DNA from: Bacteroidales bacterium
Lineage (GTDB): Bacteria > Bacteroidota > Bacteroidia > Bacteroidales > FEN-979
Length of the DNA: 8,706 nucleotides
Direction: 5' to 3'
NCBI GenBank assembly: GCA_016926765.1
Contig: JAFGNY010000084.1
Coordinates: forward strand, 1-8,706
Part shown: one piece after another, positions 1-6,316 of the stretch
Layout of the letters: every line of letters starts with the position of its first letter
Numbering within the stretch: the first letter of the stretch is position 1
Program-made: the position numbers and the translations under genes
Notes under the pieces: generated by a model
Databases searched by the model: none
Told to the model about the DNA's origin: nothing
What the model saw: only the letters and a program-made list of their open reading frames with translations

Positions 1-1109
1 ACATGAATTCCCAGTTTCTTGATACTATTATTCCAATAGAATTCTGATTGACCGTTGAATCCCCCCCCCACATTGAACTGCACAGCGCCCTCCGGACCTG
101 CAGCAGCAGGGATCGCAGGAAGTTCTCCCCAATAACCATTTCCTGAGGCATCAGTATAGAGCACGCGACCGGCACTCTGCCTCCCGTCAACGATCTGTAT
201 AGCGTATAAAGATCCTCCCAGCAGTACATACCGGTTGCTGGTAGCATGTGTAAAGTAACCTCCCCAGTCGGATGCCTTTCCGTAGACGCCGTAATTTATC
301 ACCCCATCACCCGCAATCCCATATACCCCATACGATGTAAGACCAAACAATCCTTTGCCATAGACACCATATACAACCGTACCAGAATATGCTTCTGACA
401 AAATACCGTAATTTGCATTAGTATACCCGTTTCTCTGGCTCGTTGTATGAATTCCGAACAATTCATTTGGATTTGCTACATCGTATGATACATTATTATA
501 AATCCCCGTTAGCGAACCAATTAGTCCCGAGTGAGTGTGATCGCTCAAGATACCCGTTTGATCCTGGGTGGTTGATTCACTGACAATATGTGCACCCCGA
601 GTGTACCCGGCATTTTGAGAACCTGTGTGCGATGCTTTCACATAAATGCCTGTTCCCGAGTTCTGAGAATTGGTATGCTTGAAATAACCAGCGTAACCCA
701 TTGAAGTAACAGTATTCATGTTGGAATAAAACCCATAAGTATACGAAATCTCATTTGCCAACTGTATATTTGTTCCGATTATACCCGAAGGATATAAATA
801 GGAACCATTGTCTATCCATAAATTTTGCGAATAATTTGTCAATCGTTCCCAGGTTGAGCCATTATAATAATAAAAACCGTTGATACCATCGGTTTGATAG
901 ACCATCAATCCCTCTGCTGGCGTAATGATCAGTAAGCGTTGTGCCTGGTTCATCCTTGGGATGAGTAATCCCTTATTGGCTGAGGTCACATCCAGCATAG
1001 CAGATGTGTGGGGAGCCGCACCAGTAGTATTAATTCCAACCTGGGCGTGAAGGACATTCTGACAAAGCAGAAATAAGCCTGTTGCGAAAATCAGGTAAAG
1101 ATTTCTCAT
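1..1109 (-). CDS. Secreted fibre-like surface protein with beta-solenoid-type repeats (3' end outside window)
   Basis: An open frame runs without a stop from ATG at 1109-1107 to the left edge: 369 codons are present and the C-terminus is missing. Residues 1-22 look like a signal peptide (MRNLYLIF... ending LHA before Q23). Next comes a typical Bacteroidota N-terminus (VGINTTGAAPHTSAMLDV, then KGLLIPRM, then a YYYNGSTWERL stretch near residue 80). The middle is rich in G, Y, N, S and T with recurring xG[IVF][YHL] units, including four exact 13-residue units. Near the edge there is a VQFN...EFYWNNSIKKLGI segment, which in related proteins often precedes a fibre region and sometimes a C-terminal peptidase S74 chaperone domain; that domain is not visible here. 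I infer a trimeric, fibre-like extracellular protein, possibly an adhesin. The role is not known. It is divergent from the DUF4251 gene. The gene is well supported; the function is not. Confidence 0.85.
   Translation of the reverse strand, partial: MRNLYLIFATGLFLLCQNVLHAQVGINTTGAAPHTSAMLDVTSANKGLLIPRMNQAQRLLIITPAEGLMVYQTDGINGFYYYNGSTWERLTNYSQNLWIDNGSYLYPSGIIGTNIQLANEISYTYGFYSNMNTVTSMGYAGYFKHTNSQNSGTGIYVKASHTGSQNAGYTRGAHIVSESTTQDQTGILSDHTHSGLIGSLTGIYNNVSYDVANPNELFGIHTTSQRNGYTNANYGILSEAYSGTVVYGVYGKGLFGLTSYGVYGIAGDGVINYGVYGKASDWGGYFTHATSNRYVLLGGSLYAIQIVDGRQSAGRVLYTDASGNGYWGELPAIPAAAGPEGAVQFNVGGGFNGQSEFYWNNSIKKLGIH
61..69 (-). repeat. G9 homopolymer inside the fibre-protein gene
   Basis: Nine consecutive C on the plus strand give G9 on the coding strand. 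They encode the end of V347-G348-G349-G350. The frame is intact on both sides. A single-base change in length would shift the frame, so this could be a slippage site or a place where sequencing errors collect. Confidence 0.9.
255..410 (-). repeat. Four tandem 13-residue (39-bp) repeats in the fibre protein
   Basis: Read on the minus strand, the units are YGILSEAYSGTVV (410-372), YGVYGKGLFGLTS (371-333), YGVYGIAGDGVIN (332-294) and YGVYGKASDWGGY (293-255). The period is exactly 39 bp, with YG[VI][YL] at the head of each unit. Looser units of about 16-17 residues precede them (TGIYNNV..., FGIHTTS...). The pattern fits short beta-strand rungs of a solenoid or a fibre shaft. Confidence 0.85.
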
Positions 1110-1140
1110 ATGATCATGATTTTGTGATTGTAAAAAAATA

Positions 1141-1172
1141 TAAATATACAATATGAAATTCCAAAAGTCAAA
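1141..1172 (-). promoter_or_regulatory. Candidate Bacteroidota-type promoter of the fibre gene
   Basis: On the minus strand TATATTTA (1148-1141) matches TAnnTTTG except for the last base. A TTG (1171-1169, preceded by T at 1172) lies 20 bp upstream, close to the spacing described for the -33/-7 elements of Bacteroides. The predicted leader is about 25 nt. The region is AT-rich, so a chance match is possible. Confidence 0.4.
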
Positions 1173-1206
1173 AACTGAGCCTAGAAAACCGTAAAAAAAA
1201 ATTTTG

Positions 1207-1214
1207 TATCTTTA
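1207..1214 (+). promoter_or_regulatory. Candidate -7 element of the DUF4251 gene
   Basis: TATCTTTA matches TAnnTTTG at all but the last base and lies 23 bp before the ATG at 1238. No convincing -33 TTG is present. If it is used, the leader is very short and the TTG at 1223 would lie at or next to the transcription start, which favours the ATG at 1238 as the start codon. Confidence 0.35.
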
Positions 1215-1237
1215 TCGCTATATTGAAAACCAAGATC

Positions 1238-1798
1238 ATGAAACAATTCTTACTCATACCGATATTTTTTATGCTGTGCACCGGCATTATGGCTCAGGAT
1301 ACGTTAAGTCAAAAAGAGGTAAAAAAAGAGGCCTCCGTGAAAAAAAAGCAAAGAAAAGAGGCCGAAGCTGAACGCAAATTTAAGGAAGCAGGCCAGTTGC
1401 TTGAAACCCGACATTTTATTTTACAGGCAAAATTTATAAAAAACCGGGAAGGAAGCCGGATTTCTGTAAATCCATTACTGAATTTCATCCAGATAGATTC
1501 AAACCAGGCATTCCTTCAAATTGGATTTTACCAGTTTGTCGGTCCAAATCAGGCAGGAGGCATCAGCGCAGATGGCAGAATAACCAGATGGAAACTGGAG
1601 AAAAGTGATAAACGAAAAACGTATACATTATTCATGAGTGTCATCACCAACCGTGGAAACATCGATATCTTCATGGATATTAATCAGAATAGTTATGCAA
1701 CGGCAACACTATCGGGGATCACTTCAGCCCGGTTGACTTATGACGGAGACCTCCTGCCCACTGATAAATCGGATGTGCACAAAGGGTGGACACCTTAG
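1238..1798 (+). CDS. Secreted DUF4251 family protein
   Basis: This is a 186-residue protein. Residues 1-19 form a signal peptide (MKQFLLIPIFFMLCTGIMA, then Q20). It has no proper lipobox, so it is probably soluble in the periplasm or outside the cell. Residues 26-58 are a highly charged K/E-rich helix. Residues 59-184 match the DUF4251 pattern as I know it: FILQAKFI, then SVNPLLNFIQID, GPNQAGGISADGRIT, a long beta stretch, ATATLSGITSARLTYDGDL, and a final KGW. The family is common in Bacteroidota and has no established function. The frame could be extended upstream to a TTG at 1223, but ATG 1238 gives a clean signal peptide and fits the candidate promoter. It converges with the peptidase gene, with only 10 bp between the stop codons and no clear terminator between them. 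The family call is from memory of the pattern. Confidence 0.8.
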   Translation: MKQFLLIPIFFMLCTGIMAQDTLSQKEVKKEASVKKKQRKEAEAERKFKEAGQLLETRHFILQAKFIKNREGSRISVNPLLNFIQIDSNQAFLQIGFYQFVGPNQAGGISADGRITRWKLEKSDKRKTYTLFMSVITNRGNIDIFMDINQNSYATATLSGITSARLTYDGDLLPTDKSDVHKGWTP

Positions 1799-1808
1799 GC
1801 TCTGTATA

Positions 1809-4280
1809 TTATCTTAGTAATAGCATTTTCCTGCTCAGGGAATGATCCCCGATACTTAGCCGGTAAATATAAAGACCCTGTGGCATAAGATTTCCAGACT
1901 TATCGTTCCCGTCCCAGATTACTATCTTGGATCCGGGTTCTTCCGGTTGATCAAGAAGCACTCGGATCAGATCGCCGGAGTAACTGAAAATGGACAGCAC
2001 CACATGAGCTGGTTCTTTCATTTCAAATGGTATGTAGGTCTTACCAGTAAATGGATTTGGATAATTTCCGAATAATTCCCAGGTGCTTCCATCGTGCCCT
2101 TCTGTATGTGTAATAATGCCATCAAAACCCAGGATCTGAACATCATCAATGTTCCATCCGCAATATTGCCACCCTCCGTCGGTTTCACCCATGGTCCAAC
2201 GAATATAAACACTTTCCTGATCATCTGCCACAGCCGAAATATCTATCTCCATCTGTTGCCAGGAGTTATCGGTAATCTCTGCGGGATTTGTCCAGACAGT
2301 TGTCCACGAAAGCCCGTCAACGCTAACCCGCACATAGGCATGATCGAATTCCGGATCCTCCACTCCCAGCCATCTCCAGAATTTCAGGTGAACCCCAAAC
2401 AGGTTTGAACAGTCGATCAGTGTGGTGGTCAAATGTTTTTCCGGAAGGTTATTGGGATAATCCCCCTGTAAGTTATAACCATAAACACTGGAGCCTGTAT
2501 GACCAGCGGTTGGATCAGGGCCACCGTATTCTCCTCCCAGACCGGCAGGCTGACCAAATTCCCAATCATCTTCAACCGTCCAACCAGGGTCATTGGTGAA
2601 TAACCATTCATACTTCAGGCTTCGCTGCCCAACCATCAGAACGATTTGAACTGATGTATCGCCAATATGATCAGTCACATTGGTAAACTGAACATGCGAC
2701 AGATATGCGCCCGTACCCAGACTATTCGCACTCGAATTGATCTCAACGGTGATTTCAACCGTTTCACCCGGATTGAGCGTTCCCTGAAGGGTTCCGTTCA
2801 GGGTAACCCAATTGGAAGAGGGTTCGTTCGTCACTTCGTAATTAAAAGGCGTAACCCCCTTATTTTCAAGTTCATAAATTTTACTTTCCGGCGAAAATGG
2901 TCCACCTACTGCTCCTTCCGGTTTAAAATCCTCGGTTGGTGTGACATTCAAACCGGTTATGCTGGCAAGAGCCTTCACACAAAAGTTACCGCTATGCTGG
3001 AAACCGGAAGGATCGTTGTAATCGTAAAAATCAAGCCATTCGGCTCCGGTTTTGTAAAAACTTTCATTTTCACTGGCAGAAGACTCAACAATGGTCCGAT
3101 AGTCTGCTCCAAGGAGAACCGGAACATCGGAAGTTCTGTCGTAGGGATATCCACCTGCTGACAGGCTCAGGTAAAGATAAAAATCATTTCCTTCGGTCAT
3201 TTGAACAAACTGATCCAGATCGATGGTATGGAAACCTGTAAATCCTGCGGTACCACTTTTAGATGTCATCTCGTTCAGCAAGTCTGTCCCGTCAAAATCG
3301 TCGTAGATCTTAATTGTGTAATCTGCGCTGTCGGCTGCAGAGAAAAAACTGACTGCCTTGATCAGCAGGTTACCTTCGGAGATGAATTTGTTGAAAACAG
3401 CAGTTGGCCCGGTGTATGTATCTCTCCATCCATGATAATCATGGTAGTAAATCTTATCATATTGCTGAGGTTCCACGTTTCTGAATGTGATCGCCCCCAT
3501 CTCCGGATGATGGCCACAATGTTTATCATAGTATGATATCCAGAAATAGCCGTCAAACCCCCAACCATCTCCCCAACTGTTTTTACACAACCAGGCTCCT
3601 GGCTGAGGCGCCTGCGTTACCTTGTTATCATCCCAGCCAATAATGGCCACCGCATGATTTGGATCCTGGGTTGATGTAGGCGGCTGGTAATGAATGTAAT
3701 TACTCATAAAAGCGCCACTGGAACAGAGACAGGTTCCCATCACCCCGTGATCCATAATACTTTGTTTGACTGTATTGATATTCTCAAGGTTATTTCCCAC
3801 CGTAAACCATTCAATATCTCTCGGATAATAATAGTGATAACTGTCTGCATGACGGGCAGGTGGGGTCGTGAACGACTGACCGTCAATATCACGAACAGCG
3901 CCTTCTCCCCTTGAAAGATACGCGGACGATACCCGGTAATCGCCCCCTTCGTGAACTATCAGGCCACTGCCTGACGGAGGATCCAGATCGTCGTTATTAT
4001 GCTGATTAAAACCGTTCCACCAGTCAAGATGGTATTCAGCCAGATTTGGTTCCCCGACCTCCCCGGCAGCTGTCCACGCCCCGGTGATCATCAGGTTTCC
4101 TTCAATGGCAGCCATTGTACCATGGGTCCAACATGTTCCTCCCTGCTGATCCTTGACAGATGTGACATAATTAATTCCATTAACATCCCTTAAATCAAAT
4201 GATTCCGGAGGGTCCAACTTCTGAGCAGAGGAACTGATTCCAATTCCAAGAGTCAGAAAAAAAAGAAGATACTGATACAT
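1809..4280 (-). CDS. Papain-family (C1) cysteine peptidase with T9SS C-terminal sorting domain
   Basis: An 823-residue secreted multidomain peptidase. Residues 1-19 are a signal peptide (SSSA, then Q20). Residues 25-265 are a C1 papain-like domain: FDLRD at 28-32, catalytic Cys50 in QGGTCWTHG, His209 in DPNHAVAIIGWD and Asn234 in CKNSWGDGW, so the triad is complete. Residues 290-440 resemble the beta-rich lectin-like domain that often follows such peptidases (KAVSFFSAADSADYTIKIY). Residues 445-552 look like an Ig-type beta-sandwich (WVTLNGTLQGTLNPGETVEI). Residues 556-718 look like a MAM- or jelly-roll-type domain (WNIDDVQI at the end). Residues 736-823 are a type A T9SS sorting domain: NYPNPF at 739-744, IFSYSGDLIRVL, IWDGNDKSG, then GLYIYRL and a KMLLLR end. 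I expect export by Sec, then T9SS, to the surface or medium. Substrate unknown. Limits of the middle domains are approximate. Confidence 0.93.
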   Translation of the reverse strand: MYQYLLFFLTLGIGISSSAQKLDPPESFDLRDVNGINYVTSVKDQQGGTCWTHGTMAAIEGNLMITGAWTAAGEVGEPNLAEYHLDWWNGFNQHNNDDLDPPSGSGLIVHEGGDYRVSSAYLSRGEGAVRDIDGQSFTTPPARHADSYHYYYPRDIEWFTVGNNLENINTVKQSIMDHGVMGTCLCSSGAFMSNYIHYQPPTSTQDPNHAVAIIGWDDNKVTQAPQPGAWLCKNSWGDGWGFDGYFWISYYDKHCGHHPEMGAITFRNVEPQQYDKIYYHDYHGWRDTYTGPTAVFNKFISEGNLLIKAVSFFSAADSADYTIKIYDDFDGTDLLNEMTSKSGTAGFTGFHTIDLDQFVQMTEGNDFYLYLSLSAGGYPYDRTSDVPVLLGADYRTIVESSASENESFYKTGAEWLDFYDYNDPSGFQHSGNFCVKALASITGLNVTPTEDFKPEGAVGGPFSPESKIYELENKGVTPFNYEVTNEPSSNWVTLNGTLQGTLNPGETVEITVEINSSANSLGTGAYLSHVQFTNVTDHIGDTSVQIVLMVGQRSLKYEWLFTNDPGWTVEDDWEFGQPAGLGGEYGGPDPTAGHTGSSVYGYNLQGDYPNNLPEKHLTTTLIDCSNLFGVHLKFWRWLGVEDPEFDHAYVRVSVDGLSWTTVWTNPAEITDNSWQQMEIDISAVADDQESVYIRWTMGETDGGWQYCGWNIDDVQILGFDGIITHTEGHDGSTWELFGNYPNPFTGKTYIPFEMKEPAHVVLSIFSYSGDLIRVLLDQPEEPGSKIVIWDGNDKSGNLMPQGLYIYRLSIGDHSLSRKMLLLR

Positions 4281-4303
4281 GTTTTTTGGTTTTATGAACG
4301 TTA

Positions 4304-4311
4304 CGAAGGTA
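4304..4311 (-). promoter_or_regulatory. Weak candidate -7 element of the peptidase gene
   Basis: On the minus strand TACCTTCG resembles TAnnTTTG with one mismatch and lies 23 bp before the start codon. A T7 run (plus A at 4313-4319) is just upstream. A TTG at 4329-4327 is 15 bp away, shorter than the usual spacing. This is tentative. Confidence 0.25.
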
Positions 4312-4346
4312 CAAAAAAATCATCTTCAACCATTGGTTATCGGATA

Positions 4347-4399
4347 ATCCATAAAATACCGGTAAAATTTCCGGTTTGCATGAACGGTATTTAATGGAT
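4347..4399. repeat. 15-bp inverted repeat (one mismatch) between lipase and peptidase genes
   Basis: ATCCATAAAATACCG (4347-4361) pairs with CGGTATTTAATGGAT (4385-4399): 14 of 15 positions match, around a 23-nt loop. A second, overlapping pairing, ACCGG (4358-4362) with CCGGT (4371-4375), competes with the long stem. On the minus strand the hairpin lies 66 nt after the lipase stop and 66 nt before the peptidase start. It is not directly followed by a U-run, so it is not a textbook intrinsic terminator; it could be a terminator, a processing site or a protein-binding site. Confidence 0.7.
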
Positions 4400-4464
4400 A
4401 TTGCATGGATCATTTCTGATATTGATCCCAGGATCTGTTAGCCTGTATCATCATAATAACAGCC

Positions 4465-5694
4465 TTATAATGCGTTGATATAGGCCATCACCTCCTCTGC
4501 GATCGCCGGATTCCGGAGATTCCTGTGGTCGACCCACTCGAGGATGGGTTTTCGCTCCAGGATATCGTATCCCTCAAAAAGTCCGGATGTGACCGGTACC
4601 AATCCGTCGTTGGCAGGACTTTGAAACAGCACAAAAGCGTCGTACCCGGCTTTATCGACCAGATCGTAATAGGTTTCAACCCAGACCCATTTCAGCCGGT
4701 ACTTTACGATCCTGAAGCTCCCCTTCATCTGGCCACCGAATACCACATACCGGTTCCGGCTATTTATGTCGTGATAATTCGACAGCAAACCCTGTATGAA
4801 GGATGCCTGCGGGGCCATATCACGGCAACCCGGAAAATCGACGAAACAGAGGATCTTCGACAGTGTGGCCAGAGGTGTTCCCAGATGGGGTGTGCCGAGA
4901 GCTACCAGCCGTGCGGTTTCTCCTCCCCGGGAGATGTAGGCGCGAGCCACCAATCCCCCCATGGAGTGCGCCACGATGATGGGGTTGGTTAGTCCTGCCG
5001 CTGTAACAGAATCGTACAACGCCTTTCCGTTGATCATGATGGAATCTTTCCAGTTGTACTGAAACAAATACACATCATGCTTTTTCTTGAAATCAGCCGT
5101 CAGCAGTGCGATGATATCATTCCAGTGGGTCAGGTCGCCCGTCATCCCATGGATAAAGATCACGGCTGAATCGCCGGGATGATCCGATGTATTAACTTTG
5201 CTGAACACATATGAATTTGTTGGAAAAAAATCCGGGCACCGAAAGTCCAGGGATGCTGAAATGATCACTGGCTGGTTGTCGCTTCCGCTACCCAAAAGTA
5301 ACTGCGATTGAAGTGATCCTGCCAGGCTGGGCGAAGATGTATCGCTTTCCAGAATCCCCCGGAAAACAAAATCAAATCGGTCGTCCCCGAAGTCGGCTGT
5401 AACAAACACACTGTCCTGTAAAACCTCTCCGGAGATGGTTCCCTGAATCAAATCGGTTGAATCGCGCACAACAGCCTCTCCTGATAGTATAATTCCGGTC
5501 TGATTAATACTGAAGAGATACAAATGACTAATAGTATCAGGATCCAACTCCATCATAGTGCATTCCCAGTAGGTAAGACCCTCGAACATAGGCTCCTGCT
5601 GTGTGATCGTCGTATTTGATTTTTTGCATGAGGAGAGAGCGGCAACTGTGAATATAAAGGCGCCTGATGCAAAGAATAAAAAGCTTGATTTCAT
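4465..5694 (-). CDS. Lipoprotein alpha/beta-hydrolase, lipase/esterase-like
   Basis: A 409-residue protein. The N-terminus is a lipoprotein signal (MKSSFLFFASGAFIFTVAAL, then SSC with Cys23 as the lipidated residue, then KKSN), so it should be membrane-anchored. Residues 38-150 form a beta-rich region with G-rich strands (IILSGEAVV, IQGTISGEV, FRGILESD) that may be a small barrel; I cannot name it. Residues 160-409 are an alpha/beta-hydrolase domain: oxyanion-region motif IHGMTG at 181-186, nucleophile Ser244 in AHSMGGL, GTPHLGTP at 267-274 as in triacylglycerol lipase-like enzymes, probable acid Asp363 in ANDGLVP and probable base His390 in WVDHRN. It should hydrolyse an ester, but the substrate cannot be read from the sequence. 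The gene follows the zinc-ribbon gene by 44 bp with no clear promoter in the gap, so the two may be co-transcribed. Fold call is secure; specificity is not. Confidence 0.9.
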   Translation of the reverse strand: MKSSFLFFASGAFIFTVAALSSCKKSNTTITQQEPMFEGLTYWECTMMELDPDTISHLYLFSINQTGIILSGEAVVRDSTDLIQGTISGEVLQDSVFVTADFGDDRFDFVFRGILESDTSSPSLAGSLQSQLLLGSGSDNQPVIISASLDFRCPDFFPTNSYVFSKVNTSDHPGDSAVIFIHGMTGDLTHWNDIIALLTADFKKKHDVYLFQYNWKDSIMINGKALYDSVTAAGLTNPIIVAHSMGGLVARAYISRGGETARLVALGTPHLGTPLATLSKILCFVDFPGCRDMAPQASFIQGLLSNYHDINSRNRYVVFGGQMKGSFRIVKYRLKWVWVETYYDLVDKAGYDAFVLFQSPANDGLVPVTSGLFEGYDILERKPILEWVDHRNLRNPAIAEEVMAYINAL

Positions 5695-5738
5695 GACTTT
5701 AGTGTTAGTGGATTAATATCAAGGCTCGTACTGGGTAA

Positions 5739-5945
5739 CTAAGGTTCCATAAACCACATCACATAACCACATTTCCCGCAGATGTAGTTTGTCGCTTCCC
5801 TGTTCGCCCACTCAATCCCCAGAAAAGTCATTCCGGCTGTATTCATCAGGGTTCTCCGGGTGGTGAATTTTGTATGATGGCAAACCGGACACTCCAGCTT
5901 ATGCCCGGAAACCGTGTACTCCGCCGCTTCTTTTTGTTTATTCAT
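5739..5945 (-). CDS. Small zinc-ribbon protein (68 aa), putative nucleic-acid-binding
   Basis: The 68-residue product has two CxxC knuckles, Cys19/Cys22 (CPVC) and Cys56/Cys59 (CGKC), 33 residues apart, which should bind one zinc ion. Between them is TRRTLMNTAGMTFLGIEWANREATNY, interrupted by no stop or gap, and the protein ends GYVMWFMEP. I recognise this as a small conserved zinc-ribbon family often labelled nucleic-acid-binding; its role is unknown. The frame is open further upstream to an ATG at 6104, but I chose the ATG at 5945 because the added 53 residues do not look like protein of this family, they run through a repeat-like element (6056-6080), and a perfect TAnnTTTG element sits at 5991-5998 within that extension. 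It is probably the first gene of a unit with the lipase-like gene. Confidence 0.8.
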   Translation of the reverse strand: MNKQKEAAEYTVSGHKLECPVCHHTKFTTRRTLMNTAGMTFLGIEWANREATNYICGKCGYVMWFMEP

Positions 5946-5990
5946 CTTCTTTCTTATTCTGAAATCGTTCCATTGAACTGTTCTGGGTTT

Positions 5991-5998
5991 CAAATATA
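5991..5998 (-). promoter_or_regulatory. Candidate -7 element of the zinc-ribbon gene
   Basis: On the minus strand TATATTTG is a perfect match to TAnnTTTG, 45 bp before the ATG at 5945, giving a leader of roughly 40 nt. No -33 TTG is seen at the usual distance. The element supports the shorter start for the zinc-ribbon protein. Confidence 0.45.
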
Positions 5999-6055
5999 CG
6001 AAGGAATCTGATATTTTTTGACTTCGTGTTGAAAGAATCGCCAGCAAAGACTTCT

Positions 6056-6080
6056 CCACGAAGGCACGAAAGACCACAAA
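6056..6080. repeat. Degenerate 9-bp triplicate, resembling a dispersed intergenic repeat
   Basis: The plus strand reads CCACGAAGG, CACGAAAGA, CCACAAAAT-like in succession, three imperfect 9-bp units; a related TTCGTG occurs in the other orientation at 6023-6028. From memory, stretches of the type TTCGTGCCTTCGTGG recur between genes in many environmental genomes. Only one copy is in this window, so I cannot show that it is dispersed here. Confidence 0.45.
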
Positions 6081-6197
6081 ATTGATAATGGGCATTTTGC
6101 GCACTTAACGTAATTCTTAGCGACTTTCCCGGTTAAGTCAAAACCAACATTCAATTACTTTTCGGAGTGGACTCAATTATGGATTTGAAAATTATTG

Positions 6198-6205
6198 TAT
6201 CTTTG
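6198..6205 (+). promoter_or_regulatory. Candidate -7 element of the GTPase-eno unit
   Basis: TATCTTTG is a perfect match to TAnnTTTG. The usual -33 TTG is not found at 19-21 bp; a TTTG at 6184-6187 is only 10 bp upstream. Transcription from here would start near 6210-6213 and give a leader of about 105 nt to the ATG at 6317. This is the only plausible promoter I see for the GTPase, and possibly for eno. Confidence 0.5.
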
Positions 6206-6238
6206 TTCCCGGCAATGGGGTCTGCCTCTAACCGTCAA

Positions 6239-6278
6239 GAATGACTGATGACTCCTGACAATTAAAAGTCAGTCATTC
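6239..6278 (+). promoter_or_regulatory. Perfect 10-bp hairpin in the GTPase leader
   Basis: GAATGACTGA (6239-6248) and TCAGTCATTC (6269-6278) are exact complements around a 20-nt loop. A further TGACT (6249-6253) can pair with AGTCA (6267-6271) instead, so two stems compete. The hairpin ends 2 nt before the ATG at 6281 and 38 nt before the ATG at 6317. It is not followed by a U-run, so it does not look like a terminator. Confidence 0.65.
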
Positions 6279-6316
6279 AAATGCACTTATCATATTCACA
6301 CAGGAATAGTCATAAA

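Larger units (their letters stand above)
5946..6316. other. Divergent intergenic region between the zinc-ribbon and GTPase genes
   Basis: This 371-bp stretch has no convincing protein gene. It holds a minus-strand -7 element (5991-5998), a degenerate short repeat (6056-6080), a 7-bp inverted repeat ACTTAAC/GTTAAGT (6103-6109 and 6132-6138), a plus-strand -7 element (6198-6205), a possible 9-codon ORF (6215-6244) and a 10-bp hairpin (6239-6278). The segment 6140-6190 shows nothing I can identify. Confidence 0.7.

Noticed and set aside
1..1109. Phage tail-fibre gene, implying a prophage
   Set aside because: The protein has a Sec signal peptide and a Bacteroidota surface-protein N-terminus, and no phage genes are nearby.
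1782..1796. AAGGGTGGACACCTT as a terminator hairpin for the DUF4251 gene
   Set aside because: The loop would be only 2 nt, one G would be bulged, it overlaps the stop codon, and there is no U-run.
2667..3161. A long plus-strand open frame (164 codons), with several others, opposite the peptidase gene
   Set aside because: It is fully antisense to a gene with clear domains and catalytic motifs, shows no recognisable protein pattern, and has no promoter-like sequence before it.
4407..4428. GGATCA/TGATCC inverted repeat
   Set aside because: Six-base arms around a 10-nt loop are within what chance would give, and nothing else supports it.
5946..6104. N-terminal 53-residue extension of the zinc-ribbon protein
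   Set aside because: The segment contains a promoter-like element and a repeat-like sequence, and its composition is unlike the core; the ATG at 5945 is a better start.
6103..6138. ACTTAAC/GTTAAGT inverted repeat in the divergent intergenic region
   Set aside because: Seven-base AT-rich arms 22 nt apart may be an operator, but could equally be chance; listed only within the intergenic entry.
4281..6316. A defence or toxin-antitoxin system built around the zinc-ribbon protein, lipase and GTPase
   Set aside because: The lipase is an exported lipoprotein, the zinc-ribbon protein is a common small family, and the GTPase is divergent and paired with eno; nothing links them as a defence module.
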